Assembly (NCBI GenBank): GCA_028023455.1
Contig: JAQFVV010006270.1
Location: 4,616,834 to 4,680,833, forward strand
From: Epiperipatus broadwayi
Lineage: Eukaryota > Onychophora > Udeonychophora > Euonychophora > Peripatidae
DNA length: 64,000 nt
Direction of reading: 5' to 3'
The position numbers were made by a program, and so were the translations under genes. Under the pieces are notes generated by a model. It was not told the origin of the DNA, made no database searches, and was given only the letters and a program-made list of their open reading frames with translations. Position 1 is the first letter of the stretch; every line of letters begins with the position of its first letter. Below, piece by piece: positions 46,107 through 59,159 of this stretch.

Positions 46107-46172
46107 GGTCAAGCGTTGGTGGCATAGTGGTTATTAGCAAAGCTGCCTTCCAAGCAGCTGGTCCATTTTAGA
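46107..46172 (+). repeat. tRNA-derived SINE (family S1), 3'-truncated
   Basis: GGTCAAGCGTTGGTGGCATAGTGG starts at 46107 with a recognisable A box, then CAAAGCTGCCTTCCAAGCAG. After GCTGGTCC the family sequence is lost; the B-box position reads TTTTAGATCC. Degraded, non-functional copy. Confidence 0.78.
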
Positions 46173-46925
46173 TCCAAAATTCAAAAGTAGCTTTTATTTT
46201 TAGATGGATAGTATTATTTCATCAATACTATTAGAAGACTAAATTTTTCTTTTTTGGAAATCTTAATGCATATATTAGTAAGAACAATAAACTTCCCAAT
46301 AGTGTTGCTGTTGTAAATTCTAACATTTCACTGTTATTAAATTTTTACACAATATATAGATTGTCACAGTATTGTGTGTATGCAGAAAAATCACTATAAA
46401 TAAACTTAGACGCATCTATGCTCAGAACAATGGTATATAATAGAATACATTATAGTTGGGAATCAAAATACAAAAGAAGTTCATAGTACACTTCAAGATT
46501 AAAAATGTCAGTTACATTAAAAAATAAGAATCAATCATAAACTAAAGATTGATGTTTAATTTTTAAAAGCATCTATTATCCATGCTAAATTTTAATAGTT
46601 ACTAAACACTAAAATTGCTAATTTGGATTTTCAAGATCATACTGAATCGTAAATTTTCTTAAAAAATATATTGATACAAATATTTTTGGATTAGTTAATT
46701 AAAACAGAAGAATCCTAACTGTTTCTCTGACAATGATTTTGTTGGTACTAGTTTGATTTAAAAAACATGTTGCACTTTTTGCTTGGTAGAATAATTTGAA
46801 TTGACAAGATGGTTTAAAAAAACATTCACCGACCTTGAATACTTTAGATTTTTTCCTGATCCATTAAAAGTAACATACGAATCTAAAAAAAATGTCCTAA
46901 TACCATTAAATACACAGAGGGTCTT
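46173..46925. other. AT-rich DNA, no gene seen
   Basis: No features recognised. Confidence 0.4.
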
Positions 46926-47037
46926 CCTCCCCCCTATATCATAGCATCAGCCGGGAGGTGAACCGGCAACAACCATCTGCAACCAACTACTTGCTTGCAT
47001 GGCGGCTGCGCTGACCTTTCGGCTAACAACACTTGAC
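46926..47037 (-). repeat. tRNA-derived SINE (family S1), long subfamily
   Basis: Minus strand: GTCAAGTGTTGTTAGCCGAA head (plus 47018-47037), GCAGCCGCCATGCAAGCAAG, the TAGTTGGTTGCAGATGGTTG middle shared with the 12.9-kb copy, a decayed B-box (GGTTCACCTCCCGGC) and the GATGCTATGATATAG tail. Its A-tail has been replaced by a GGGGGG run. Confidence 0.87.
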
Positions 47038-47990
47038 CTTTTTTTTTAAATATATTTATAAAAAATAGTGAATATTTTGATCATCTTTTGAATAATGATA
47101 TATGAAATAATGGCTTTTAATGATATAATCATCCTTTCTATTCTTTTAATTTTTAAGTATTTAGATTAGTGAAATTAAAATGATTTTTTATAATCTTAAA
47201 ACTTAGAAAGCTGCAAGTTCTAAGATTCTAGAGAAGTTTTAAAATATAATGTGTAAGCATCAAGACTATTGATTTTTTTTAAAAAAACAATAAGGACACA
47301 TTCAGTCATACCATTATTATAATTTATAAAGAGGATGAAAAGACCACAGTATTTATCATGGAATATTGTTATCCAATAAAATACTTATTTTCAATTATAT
47401 TAAATAGGTTGCTTCTGTCATCAATGGAGTTATTGAATTAAGAAGCAATATAGTTTTTGTTTGCCAGAAAAATGCAGAGTATGAAAAACATAAGAGTAAT
47501 TTATATATTGCTTTTATTTACTTTCTAAGATCTATAATAGTATTTAAAATTAGTTGTATGTCAGCTAAAGTTTATTCATGCTATATAGTCTTCTACATGA
47601 TAAAAAAGAGATATATTATTAGTGATGGAAAATGATGTTAAATGTTAAACAAGAATATGTATTAACTGATATATGGAAGTCCCAGTTGTCATATTAAAAA
47701 GTTTGCTGTTTAGATGCTCAAACTGGATCAAGCTAATTTACAATTTTAAGCCATATTTTCGGATACTTTCATTTCTAAGGTTTGTAAGTGGTGAAATGCG
47801 GGAAAACCTGGCAGCAGGAAAAATGGGTTTCAAGAGTGATTCAGACTCAAAATGTTCAATTGTAATTCCAGACTTATTTCCACAATACTTAAATCAGGCT
47901 AATACGATACATAAAATTCACATTCTGCTTTTCAACAGTGTCAATAAATGAAAGTATATACATATATTTAACTACAAGTATGTTGTCAAT
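47038..47990. other. AT-rich DNA, no gene seen
   Basis: A 92-codon open frame at 47673-47951 lies in slightly GC-richer sequence (47770-47890) but has no recognised motif or splice context. Confidence 0.35.
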
Positions 47991-47994
47991 AATG

Positions 47995-48140
47995 AACTTA
48001 ATGTAATTAGAAAGGATTAGAACTCAGACTTTAAAGCTTCCTGTATCTATCCACTCCATCTTATATAACTGATACACATAACATACATGTGAAAAAGATA
48101 AATGATCTCCAATATTACATATTCAGCTGCTATTCTTCCC
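47995..48140 (-). repeat. Interspersed repeat (family S3), copy
   Basis: Shares CTCAGACTTT...ATCTATCCACTCCATCTTAT...ACTGATACACA and GAAAAAGATAAATGATCTCC with 51.32-51.43 kb (inverted) and 31.65-31.75 kb. In its likely sense orientation (minus) it ends AAAGTCTGAGTTCTAATCC, resembling a polymerase III B box. Sequence beyond 48140, through a less AT-rich stretch to a CCATATCACCATCAT end at about 48487, may belong to the same insertion. Confidence 0.65.
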
Positions 48141-51100
48141 ATCCCTCTTGTGTATTTAAATGGATATATTAAAATCCTATAGGTGAGGGATCCAAGGGAC
48201 TTAAATTCAACATGGATATGACAATATTGGTTTCAACAAGGGCTTTCAACATTTCATCATCAGATTTTCAATGATATGGATGGTTGAAGAATTGGATGGT
48301 GGATAAGGTTGAAGTCTAGCTATTAAAGATTGAAGAAATGCTATTTTGATATAAACTGAGCACTGATTGTATATATATGTGAAAGATGATCTGGACCAAA
48401 TGATGAGTGCTGGCTAACAAGTTGACCATGTGCCTTCTACTACAGACACATTATTACCGGTTGATCTCATACCATATCACCATCATAATACAAAAGACCC
48501 TTATATAAATGTCATTTTGCTAAGACAATGTACACAGAAAAAAATTAAAAAGTAGTGTTGATATAGTCAGGAAAGGATCTAGATTAGATCAAATAGTCTG
48601 CATAGCCTTTCTTAAAACACCAATATTACCATGCTAACTCCAAATGGGTGTAAAATTTTAATGACTTAAAATTTTAATCCTGTAATGATAGGGGAATTGT
48701 AAGGGTAGCTTACAATCTAACTTTGTCAATCCCACCACCAAAACCAAGTCACTTTAATATAACTTTAGTTGATAACTAAATTAACCTATATTGTCACATA
48801 TAAACTAACTATACACACATATATATGTAGACACAACAAACATGTATATTGTTTTTCTGAAGGTTTGTGATGATGGTGTTCTAGCTGTATTTTTATATTG
48901 GACTATTGCCATCATCTAATATGTGTGTTGAATGTCTTTAGAAAAGTTTAATTTTTAGTTAAATATTCCAAATGCATTCAACTGTTATTGTTTACTATAT
49001 TAAGAAAAAATCAAAATCAAAAAAAATTGAATGTCTACTAAAAAAATAAAAAATCCCAATTAATAAAAAATAATAATAGTAATTGTAATATAAATGTATA
49101 TTATTAATAAATATGTTATTTTGATCTGACTTTGACTAAGTAAGCATGGTAACAACCCAATGTCAAACTCGTCACTAGATTTCCAAATACAGATGAAAAC
49201 TGAATTTCTACTACATGATTTTCTTTTGATTAGAATTTATAATAATGTACACAACAATAGGTATATATATAGTCATGAAAAAAAAATAACACTATAATAA
49301 ACAATAGAAGCCAAGGACAATATAACAATAAATTCAGTTCATTTCCATTTTCTTCTTGCAACTTGAAAAAGAATACAAAGATATATGTAAGTTGTAAAAG
49401 ACAACATCCTAAATTCGAATGCTTAAATCTGAAAAAAATATATAGCTTATCTGAGCATTTTAAATTAGTTATTGAATGATTACAAAGCATATTGCCAAAA
49501 GCCATTACTAAGGTTTAAACTAAAAACATTCACAACTTAAGAATTGAGATATAATTTTGGTGATATTAATATATATTTCGTATAAAAAGGATTAAGCTAT
49601 TCTGTGAATACAATTCAAGCAATGGATTAGAATATAAATTACTTATTTACCAAGGAATAAATCCACTTAACTAATAACAAACACCTATATAACTATATAC
49701 AATTTTCTCTATTTTTTATAAAAAAAATGATGTCTGCCTGCTAATTCAATAATGTTGTAGGGCTAATGGTTCTATCAACCACTACCAAAAAAATACACGG
49801 TTATTTTTCAACTGTGTGATACCTGCCCAAATATTTTAAATGTCACTTCTAAAGGTTATCATGGCTATCGAAATAATAGGATACTTCATTGAGGATTCTT
49901 TGCAAGGATTGTATAAAAAATCACGACATTTTGACAAAGACATTGTCATATGACGTATATCAGAAATAATAATTGCCTAATTCACTGCTTTATGTCAATC
50001 ATCATGAAGCATTAATTTGTTGCGTGTTATTTTTTTTTATTCTTTATGTATATGTTGGTAGTATTCATTTTATATATTATTAGCTTTTGTTCACCTCCCT
50101 ATTTGGAAATCAACATTTCTTAAATATGAAAGATTGTAGCTAAATTTTAAAAATGCAAGGAAGGTTGTTAATTTAAACAATTTTTTTAATAAAATTTAGA
50201 TAATCCTCCCTACTTAGTGACAGGATATTGGGAATGTTTATTATCATATATCCTTATTACAATATGGTTAGAGGTAAGATTTTCTTTATTAACTTGCCAT
50301 ATTAAATTATATATTTGCTATATGACAGAACTTATGTTAATATTTTTTTTTATTAATGGTTAATAAGTATTTATTCCGTTTGGATGATTAATACCCTTGA
50401 TTGGTCATTTTCTATTTTACTAATACATAAAAAAGAGTGTATCTCAAAGATAGGAAATCGCTACTACTGGGAATAAACTAAGAATCTATTTAATACGCTT
50501 TCATTATATATACATTGAATAGTTAAGTCAGTTCATAATTGATGCAATATTGGATTAATGATTTTTTAGCATTACTTTGCATATAATAATTATCTATCCA
50601 TGTATACCTTCCATATGGAAAGGTTGATAAATGGATATATTTAAATATTTGTGATAGGGATACATAATTGATACATTTATATACAAATTTTTTTTTATTG
50701 TTAAAGGGTTTTCTTTTTTTATTTCAAATATTTTTATTAATATTTTATCTAGTTTGTAAATAAATTTTAATTTAATCGTCATCAAATGGTCAATGGTAAA
50801 CTAGAATCATCTTTTCCACTCATCAATTGTTCATCATATATACACACCCATGCATTTATATATATATAGTGAGATGATAAAATGAACATTCTAATTGTTT
50901 TAAAACACACATATCTTGCTTGTGTACTAATTGCTCCCTTGTAAGTGTTCTAGAGCATTTATTAAAATCACAACCAATGATATATATATATCTAATGTAA
51001 ATTCATCACTGAAGAGTTTATTGCAATATTCTACCCGAGTTCAAATTATGAGGCATATTTGGAATCCAAATGAGGGGATAAGTATAGATGAACTATCCTA

Positions 51101-51299
51101 AATTGTGTCTAGAGTTAATGTGTAATAAAGAGCTAGCCCATTGAAAATAGACATAATCATTGGTTAATTACTTCATTGTCATTCTTAGCATCCTACTCGA
51201 AAACCTTAGATCTGACAGTAGTTAGATATGAACTCCTCATCTCAGTAACAAAGGACCGCTATATATTTTTTGCAACCAAATTTGGGGCAATAAATCATA
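48141..51299. other. AT-rich DNA; unassigned repeat-like stretch at its left
   Basis: About 48180-48490 is moderately GC-rich and ends in a CCATATCACCATCATAAT tail reminiscent of the 3' tail of the LINE at 11.1 kb, so it may be the body of a SINE using that LINE. From 48500 to 51300 no gene or repeat could be supported. Confidence 0.35.
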
Positions 51300-51430
51300 G
51301 GTCTGGTGAATCGTTACATATTTATAAACAATATATATTGGAGATCATTTATCTTTTTTACGTGATCATGTGTACTGGTTGTATAAGATGGAGTGGATAG
51401 ATGTAGGGAGTTGAAAGTCTGAGTTCAAAT
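51300..51430 (+). repeat. Interspersed repeat (family S3), inverted copy
   Basis: TTGGAGATCATTTATCTTTT...GTATAAGATGGAGTGGATAG...GTTGAAAGTCTGAGTTCAAA is the reverse complement of the 48.0-kb copy at about 80-85% identity. The right end GAGTTCAAAT is B-box-like. An open frame crosses it (51176-51400) but is not supported. Confidence 0.65.
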
Positions 51431-53000
51431 ATATATATATAATCAGACTCAAGGAATAAATGTTAATCTTTGCATTTATCGATGGATGTCTACTAGTTTA
51501 TACCCATCAGAGGTTTTGGTTATTTTTTTTAATATATATATATCATTTATAATTAATGTATTAGTAAGCTATGTATGTAAATCATGTGAGGAAAACAATT
51601 TTTCAGATATGCACTATTAGTATTAATTTATTACTGCATAGAATACTTCACTACAAAAATTTGTCTATTCCATTGACTTTCATTTTCTTTAATCTTATTG
51701 TATTCTCAGCCATTGAGATTAGAAATACCACGAGCCCCTCAATGAAATGATCATCTCTTTACATTTAGGGTAACATGATTATCTATACAATAACATTTCC
51801 ATCCTTTAATTACAGATATAGCAAAATGAGTACAATCTTTACTCTTTTCCTGTATTCATCTTCTATTTTTCTTTTTTTTATGTATTCACGTCTATTTTCT
51901 TTTTTTTCAGGAATTAAAATGTCTATATTTACTTACCAGTGGATGGTTGCGATTTATCAAAAATATTTCTGCACAATTTAATTAACTTTTAATTACTAAT
52001 GATCTATTTTTCTACTGCATTGCAGCTATAGCACCTTTAAGTATGTTAATCAAATTATTTAACAACTACCAAAAATACCATTTAGATTTAATAGTTTGAT
52101 GTAAAACATACACAGAATAAGTTTTATAAAAAGTGTCCGAATAAATCAATGGCAAAAAAAAGTGGAATTCTGCAAAAATATATACTGCTAATATAATAAT
52201 GAAAAAAAATATTGTAGGTTAATAGTATTTTTGAAGCTCATAGCCTAATTATGATTGATAATTATTAAAACCTATAATTCAGATAAATAGCAAATGTGAA
52301 ATGCTGTCCATATTTTTTCATACTAAAATTAATGAACAAAAATGATATGAAGGCTATTTCTATTATCAAGTATTGTTTTACCATTATAAGTATAAAAAAA
52401 AATACTAGAAGCTAATGGCTAAAGAATGTTTTATTATTTAAAAGGGGGAGGGGTCCATTTTAATTTATAATTTCTGAACATTCATAATAATAAGCAATTA
52501 ATAAGTCTATATTTAATTGCATAGAAAACTGAACAAGAAAATCATAACCAAACCACAAAAAAATCTAAACTAAATGGAAAAAAACTGAGTTATCCAAAGC
52601 CAGAATTGATTTTTTTTTAATTTATTTTCAAAACATTTATTTAAAAAAAAAATTTCTTGAAAAAAAAATTTTTTTTTTAAAATTAATAAAAAAAAAAAAA
52701 GCCTCTACACAACTCATTAAAATGATTTTGATTTTAAACATTGTTTATCACAAATTATAATAAAATATACTATTTTTTTTTAACTTGTTAAATGCAAGAC
52801 TGTATACTGGATTATAAGTCATGCTTCAATATCCAAATTTGCTCTATCAAAAGATGCTAAGATATTTAAATTGATTCACATTCTCAAAATAATAAACATC
52901 TGAGCCAAAATTATGAAACTTTCTTCTATCGCTGACTGTAAAGTATTAGCTTTTTTTTAAAAAAAAAAAAACAATTATTAAATCAAAATCTTGAAGGTTA
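51431..53000. other. AT-rich DNA, no gene seen
   Basis: A and T homopolymers (for example 52610-52700) dominate. No feature supported. Confidence 0.45.
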
Positions 53001-53608
53001 TATTCTTAAAATCGTCCTTCGAATTCGCAAAAATAGTACTGCCATCATCAGAATTTTGAAATCAATAAGATGTTCTATATTTTGACGCTCTATCTCCATG
53101 AAGCTGCTTATAAACTGGTCCGAAGACCAGTCATAAAAATGAAAAATATAATACATATCTCTGTTTAATACCAATTTTTTATTAGAATGCCTCAGATTTG
53201 CCATCACCCATAATATTTTCTCTGATATCATTATATAGGTTTGTAATTATAATATTGATAAATTTCAATAAACAAATTGCTAATTTCAAATATTGCTACA
53301 AATCTTTTATACAAGTCAATGTTTATAAAACTTTTTGATTCTTACAATTACAATTAGTCTCTAGTAGCATTTCATTTATAACTGAAAGCAATCTATTTGT
53401 AAAATCTATGAAACTATTTTTTGCTATAGTTGACATTTCATAGTAATTACTATACATTAGTTTATCTTCTTTACTTTTATAAATTGAAATGAAATCAATC
53501 TTAAGATTAGGTAGCACAACTTCATTTTTAAAAAATTCCAATACTTTTGAAGTGAACGTATCAATATATTTTAAAACTTCTCTACATATCTCAACAGGAC
53601 ATGCAACT
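53000..53608 (-). pseudogene. Decayed coding fragment, unidentified
   Basis: Minus strand, open from about 53608 to 53323 (begins CPVEICREVLKYIDTFTSKV upstream of the first methionine at 53541, and includes SIYKSKEDKLMYSNYYEMST), then after frameshifts text continues to about 53000. Regular hydrophobic spacing and amino-acid-like composition suggest a real former protein, and its isolation suggests a transposase or retroelement remnant. I recognise no domain, catalytic motif or terminal repeat. Confidence 0.4.
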
Positions 53609-55584
53609 TTTACATTTTTAAGATTACAAAGAGCTGCTTAACTTCATGCTGGATATCTTTGTACAATTCTAAATAAGAGGACTAAATATATTATCAAAAG
53701 CAGTCACCTAAATTCTTATTTATTATTCAAAAGATGATTAAAATATACCTCTCATCTGTTCAAAATATCGTCATTCTCATAAAATGCAAGTAGCTGATTT
53801 AAAAGGATTAATTATATTGGGTTTTTTTAAGTATATAAGTTATTTTTAATGGCTCAAAAAGAATCAAACATGATTACAACTAGTAAATAACTATCTTCTT
53901 TGCAGCTTTAATAAACCAAGTATTCTCAACTTTACTTACATTTTCTTTTAATCAAATCATTACTAATAGTGTCAGAAAACCTATCAGGATTCTTCTTTTT
54001 AATAAATCCATAAACAGACTTTATATCAGCCATATTTTAATTAATACAATTTTATGCCTCAGAAAATATGTTGCTTGAAAATTGAAATACCAATTTTGGC
54101 AGCTTAAGTAGCAGTCTTTCAGCCAATCCCTTTTTATTTTAATGCATCTACCATTTTAACCTTAAAGTTTAAAAAATAATAATAATAAAGCATCATTTGT
54201 GATAACATTATTAGTTCAAAGAGAAAGATGCTTCTTAAAGAAAAAACTATAGACAATCAAAAATGTCAGAAAGTTTAATTTGTTAAATTATCTTTAGCTT
54301 TCCAAAAGGTTTGTCATGTAAGATTCAACTTGATCTTTTTTTTTTTCTTTTCTGGAATTTAAAAACCAATTATATAAACTAGAATATCGGTCATCTCAAT
54401 GAATATTCTTTCATGAATATATATATAACACTATATAGATTTGTTTTTAAGATCGTAGGGGAATGTGGTTATATAAAGTGCTAGTTAAAAAAATTTTAAT
54501 GCATGAAAACAATCAGTAAAACTGGGATCATGAATTGAGAAGTAATTCATTTATTCTTAAACAGACTTTACTGCAAACTCATTTCAATCCACTAATAACA
54601 TAAGTAAAATGATAAGTTTTCATATTAATATAAAAATAAATACATGCTTCAATAAAAAAAGTAGAAATGAATTCATAAAAACATCCTAAGAATAACAGAT
54701 CAGAGAATTTAATCCAAAATGATTAAAATATAATAATTTTATTTGTATGCTTTTATATATTTAAAGTATTAGAAAATTTGATTAATGTAAAATAACTTTT
54801 AAATCCATTTTTTTGTGATCAGAACAGTCAATGAATATTTTTATAGAATGTGAAAATATTAAGACAATTTAGTTTGTAAAATAAAAAATAAAATTATAAA
54901 ATGAAAATCCTAAAATTTTATTAAGCACTTTTATTGAAGTTAGAAACTGTTTCTTTGTTTATGATAAATTTTGTATTGACTTTTAACATACTTCCATTAA
55001 ATGGACTTTCTTCAAATTTTGTACTTGTTAGTAATCAATGACAATGTAATATGGTAATGAAATATTTCAGAACTTTCCAGTGATTTGTATAATCTAAGCT
55101 TGTTAGCGGTCAAATTTCAATCACAATATGGGTTCAGTAAACTTTCAGTGATATGTACGAGAAGGTATTATATTTTTAAAAAAAGATAAATTAGAAAGCG
55201 TTTACTGTAAATTCAAAAATAAATAAAAATAAATCTTCATTTCTTTTGATTGTAAATGTTTTTTCTTTTTAAAAAAACATGTCTTTCATAAACGTAATAG
55301 TTTTGAAATCGATTTTTAATTAACTATTTTTTTTTCCAAATACTAAACAGACCAAGATTGTTTTTATTCTTCGCTTTAATTAAAATTGGAATAATTGCAA
55401 AAAAGATCCCAGTACTAAAAAGCTAAAATATATATAAAAAATGCTTTTATTTACTGTACGAATACTAAAATTAAAAATAATATAAAATATTTATAAACGC
55501 TTTCATTTATTGTGCACTAAAAAGCTAAAAATAATGGTTTTCTTCAATTGCAATTGTTTTTTTTTTTAAACTTGAAATAAAAAT
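53609..55584. other. AT-rich DNA, no gene seen
   Basis: Possible continuation of the decayed fragment up to about 53660 on the minus strand. Otherwise nothing supported. Confidence 0.4.
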
Positions 55585-55650
55585 GTAGGATGTCCAGAAA
55601 TTAATTCAATCACTACAATTAGTGATTGAATTAATTAATTTCTATACACC
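55585..55650. mobile_element. Small inverted repeat, possible mariner-type MITE remnant
   Basis: GAAATTAATTCAATCACT (55597-55614) faces AGTGATTGAATTAATTAATTTC (55621-55642) across a 6-bp loop. The outer parts TGTAGGATGTCC and TATACACC are only loosely complementary. The AGAAATTAATT run resembles the interior of some mariner ends. Could equally be a chance palindrome in AT-rich DNA. Confidence 0.4.
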
Positions 55651-57235
55651 TTATGCTTTTATTGTAAGTTTAATATAAGAACCCCAACTGTGAAGAAAAC
55701 AATTATTTTTTAATTTTGAGTGCAGTGAAACCATTGGTTGTATTATAGTTTATTTTTTTTGGTTAGCTTCGGTTAGTTGTGAATTTGGTGTAAGTTTGAT
55801 TAAAATATTTTTTGTATCTATTTAAATCACTCGATGCTTATTCTCAAAATGTTGATCTTAATCAAATTTAAACTAGCTTAACTTAACAAGCTATTGTTAT
55901 GCAGTAGAAGAATTAAATGTTTTTAATGGATATAAACAGATCTTAAATAGTTATTCCATAAAACTTTACAACAGAATTTTTTTTATATATTATGGTGACA
56001 CTTCATGTGTATATTAAAATAATAATATAAAGTTGTGATAATTTCATTAAGCGCATAGGAAGTATTTAAAATAATAATAGTAAAAAAATCATAAATACAA
56101 AAAAAAAAAAGTGTCATAAAATGATGATTAAAGATAGCTTCATATATATATTTAAATAAGCCTAAATAATCTTCAATTTGAAAAATGAACAAAAAATTGT
56201 TGTTTTTAAAGGTATTTTTAAAATTGTTTTTTATATAAACTCTCTTGGATTAATTAACAAGAGAAGAATGTATAAAAATGTTTGGAGATTGTAAAGCAGT
56301 TTAATAGATAAATGAACTAATTAAGAAATATAAAAATTAGAAAAAAAATTATAAAGAAAAATATTTTCTAACAAGAAAGATATTAAAAAACATACATAAA
56401 AGAAAAAAGAAAGTGGCAATTTCAGAATTATAGCACGTCTTCCGATTATTATTAGATCATAGCTGACATTTATTTTTAAGTAGATCACTACATCATTGGC
56501 ATGATCCAGATAAAGAACTGGAAAGACATTGGACCAGTTGTGCAGATTTCTGAAACATGCCTCTACCAAAGCTTGACAAGATCAGATCAGGAAAGTACCT
56601 TAAAGCGTTGTTAATTTCTTGTCTGCAAAATTGTTAAAATCACGCCATGTAACTCCGGAAAATAGATATAATGAATGCTAAGATGAAACAAATCTACAAT
56701 AGTGGATAAATTTTATTACTAGAACTGACATTATACAGGTAAATTTATCAGAGTAATAATAATTACAATTTTAAAATTATACTTATATCAGCCACTTTAA
56801 TTAAAAGAATATTTAGTTTTTCCTTAGTTATAAAATAATTTTAATATTTTTTTTTTTTTGCAATTTATTAAACTTGTGTCAAATAAACTCATGGAATATA
56901 TATTGTAATGGTCACACATGCCGTTACATTATTTTTAAAAAAAAGAAAATAAAGTATAAATGTTCGCAAATAAAAGTTATTAAATAAAAGTTAGAATTAA
57001 AAATTGAAAACTAAACGCTTGTAAAAACATATATATATAAATCGCACGGATGGAAAATTATTAAAACTTTATTTTAAAAAAAAGTATTTTAAAACTAAAT
57101 TTTAAGCAAAAACTTAAAGATATAAAGATAAAAATATAGATCTTTAAGAATGTACAATAATTAAATTACCGTCTACTGTGTCAAAACTCAAGATGGAAAT
57201 GATTGTTGGTTTTAATTAATCTAAAGTAAACGAGC
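55651..57235. other. AT-rich DNA, no gene seen
   Basis: No features supported. A few short frames have no motifs. Confidence 0.45.
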
Positions 57236-57697
57236 CCTTGGGGCAAATTTATAATTAAAGGTCAGATAAGATATCAAAATTTTGCGTTACCAGCTTGTGG
57301 AAGGGCAACCAACACTCGGACCCTAATGAAAACCACCGGAACAGGAAACCATGCTCAGTGAATCCGAAGCAGGAATATAAAAAGAGAAAATTCAAATTAA
57401 GAACAATTCCAGCTTGATTTTTTTGAAGGTGAAAAGAGGCACTTTTCACCCTCTTACTAATTTCAAATGAAGTGACTGTTGAAATATGAATGGCACTATT
57501 GTAGACCCGAATCATATGGGTACTACAAGAAAAGTTCCAGGATTGAACCAGCTAAGGCAGCTTCTGAATTGATAACTACGGTATTAACAGACCGGTTTTC
57601 TCTGAAATTTTCAATAATAGAAACTTTGCGGGAATTGGCAAAAGGAACCGGGAGCTCCTCTAATGTAAAGTATAATTATAAACTCAAATCATTATAA
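57236..57697. other. GC-richer island with open frames on both strands
   Basis: G+C is visibly higher than in the flanks. On the plus strand 57479-57697 is open for 72 codons (RIEPAKAASELITTVLTDRF segment); an earlier frame near 57290-57417 reads TSLWKGNQHSDPNENHRNRK before a stop; the minus strand is open at 57255-57515. TACTAATTTC near 57453 looks like a branch point followed by a weak AAG acceptor. No family recognised; it may be one or two exons of an unknown gene or an old repeat. Confidence 0.3.
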
Positions 57698-58189
57698 ACT
57701 TTTGCTAAATGAACTTTGAATTTCTTAAATAATTAAGGCCTAAGTTAGTTTAAACCATAAACTCTTATGTGACCAACACGGACGATTAAATCATTTATTA
57801 ATATTTATTTTTATATATTTTTTCATATATGTTTGCCAATTCAATTATTTCCATTTTCTTTATTAACGAAATCAAAAAAATGTATTAAATTTTAAGTTGG
57901 GTATAGATAGCTGCACGGATTCATTATGTTGTTTTAATTTTTTTATATATACTTAAAAATGTATACATATCGGTAAATACAACCTCATGCCGAGTGTCTA
58001 AACATATTTACTGTTATATATATTTTAAGTTGTTGTCAATGCAGCCCCTTATGATGAATGCCATTGGGTTTACTTTATTGTAAATTTCCTTTAGCATTTG
58101 TTCAATTAATAATTTTATATTTAAATTCATTTATGTTTATTTTAAAGGGTTTTAATTTCAAGCTGTTTTGTAGTTAGGTCGATGCTGGT
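57698..58189. other. AT-rich DNA, no gene seen
   Basis: Nothing supported. Confidence 0.4.
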
Positions 58190-58580
58190 GGAGGAATATA
58201 TGGGTGTTTATATCAATGTAATGTGAAGCGTGTTTAGCATACAGGTCAAAGCCCAACTGAATGCATGACCCAAACGCGTAGTCATTGCATTGCAATGTAC
58301 GCAGATGTATTTCTTGCGACATTGACTTCCTTAGCTCTATGGATAGGGACTATAAGTCAGCAGATAGACCACTCTCCTCCATATGTAGCATTTCTCTCAA
58401 ATATTATATACATGATTCCTTTGCCAGACAGACGCACATTCCTGTACTGGATGTGGATCATATCCTTCAAATAATATCACGCTGCAGATGCACATTCCTG
58501 AGAGCATGTTTTTATGTTAGCATCTTCATATTGCATTGGTTGTGTCTGTATATCTGGAAGCAGGCGTTGGGTTAGCTGCG
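58190..58580. other. GC-richer patch with two overlapping plus-strand frames
   Basis: Two plus-strand frames are open together (58265-58474 and 58285-58575), neither with a recognised motif. CAGACGCACATTCCTG and CAGATGCACATTCCTG (about 58428 and 58483) are a short internal near-repeat with a 55-bp period. This may be a non-coding transcript exon or old repeat; a protein-coding role is not supported. Confidence 0.3.
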
Positions 58581-58973
58581 AACTTTAGTCCGAGATTGAA
58601 TGATTGTTTTGAAAAGTTTTTAAATGAGTAATCTATGTAGCAATCTATACTCAACATTATAAAACAAACTTCTATAAACGGTCCATCTGTGCGGACTTTC
58701 TAAAATAATAATTTTAATTTAAAATTAATAATATCTAAATTATTCCTCAATTTTGAATATTTATATATGTGCGTTAATGTTTTTTGTCTGTTATTACTGG
58801 CAGTGGCATATTTTATTTTTTTAATATTAAAAATATATTTTTAAGAAGTATTTATTATAAATCTCTGCGTTTCCTTGAGCTAGTGGCAAGGGCTAACGGC
58901 CATAATAAAACATAAAATTGGATCTTAACTGTACGTATCTGCTTACTATATAAATTTTCCAGGTTCGAATGGC

Positions 58974-59012
58974 CTGGTGGCGCCCTTGTATGACAGATAT
59001 GGTAAGACTCAG
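58974..59012 (+). CDS. Candidate 39-bp micro-exon
   Basis: ATATAAATTTTCCAG|GTTCG and GATATG|GTAAGA bracket exactly 39 bp (13 codons) of GC-rich sequence inside AT-rich DNA. All strand cues (acceptor, donor) agree on the plus strand. In one phase it would encode SNGLVAPLYDRY; another phase has a stop. Exons of this size are a known class in animal genes, but no partner exon was found, so this is a suggestion only. Confidence 0.25.
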
Positions 59013-59159
59013 ATCACCTCGTTATAATTGGCGACCCACATCCCAACCGCCTTATCCATTTAAAAAAATACTATATATCTATATACGTCATGAGCATGAA
59101 ATGACAGTTATTCTAGTTGGAAGATCGATAATAATCTTCAGTAATACCCCGGGTTAAAT

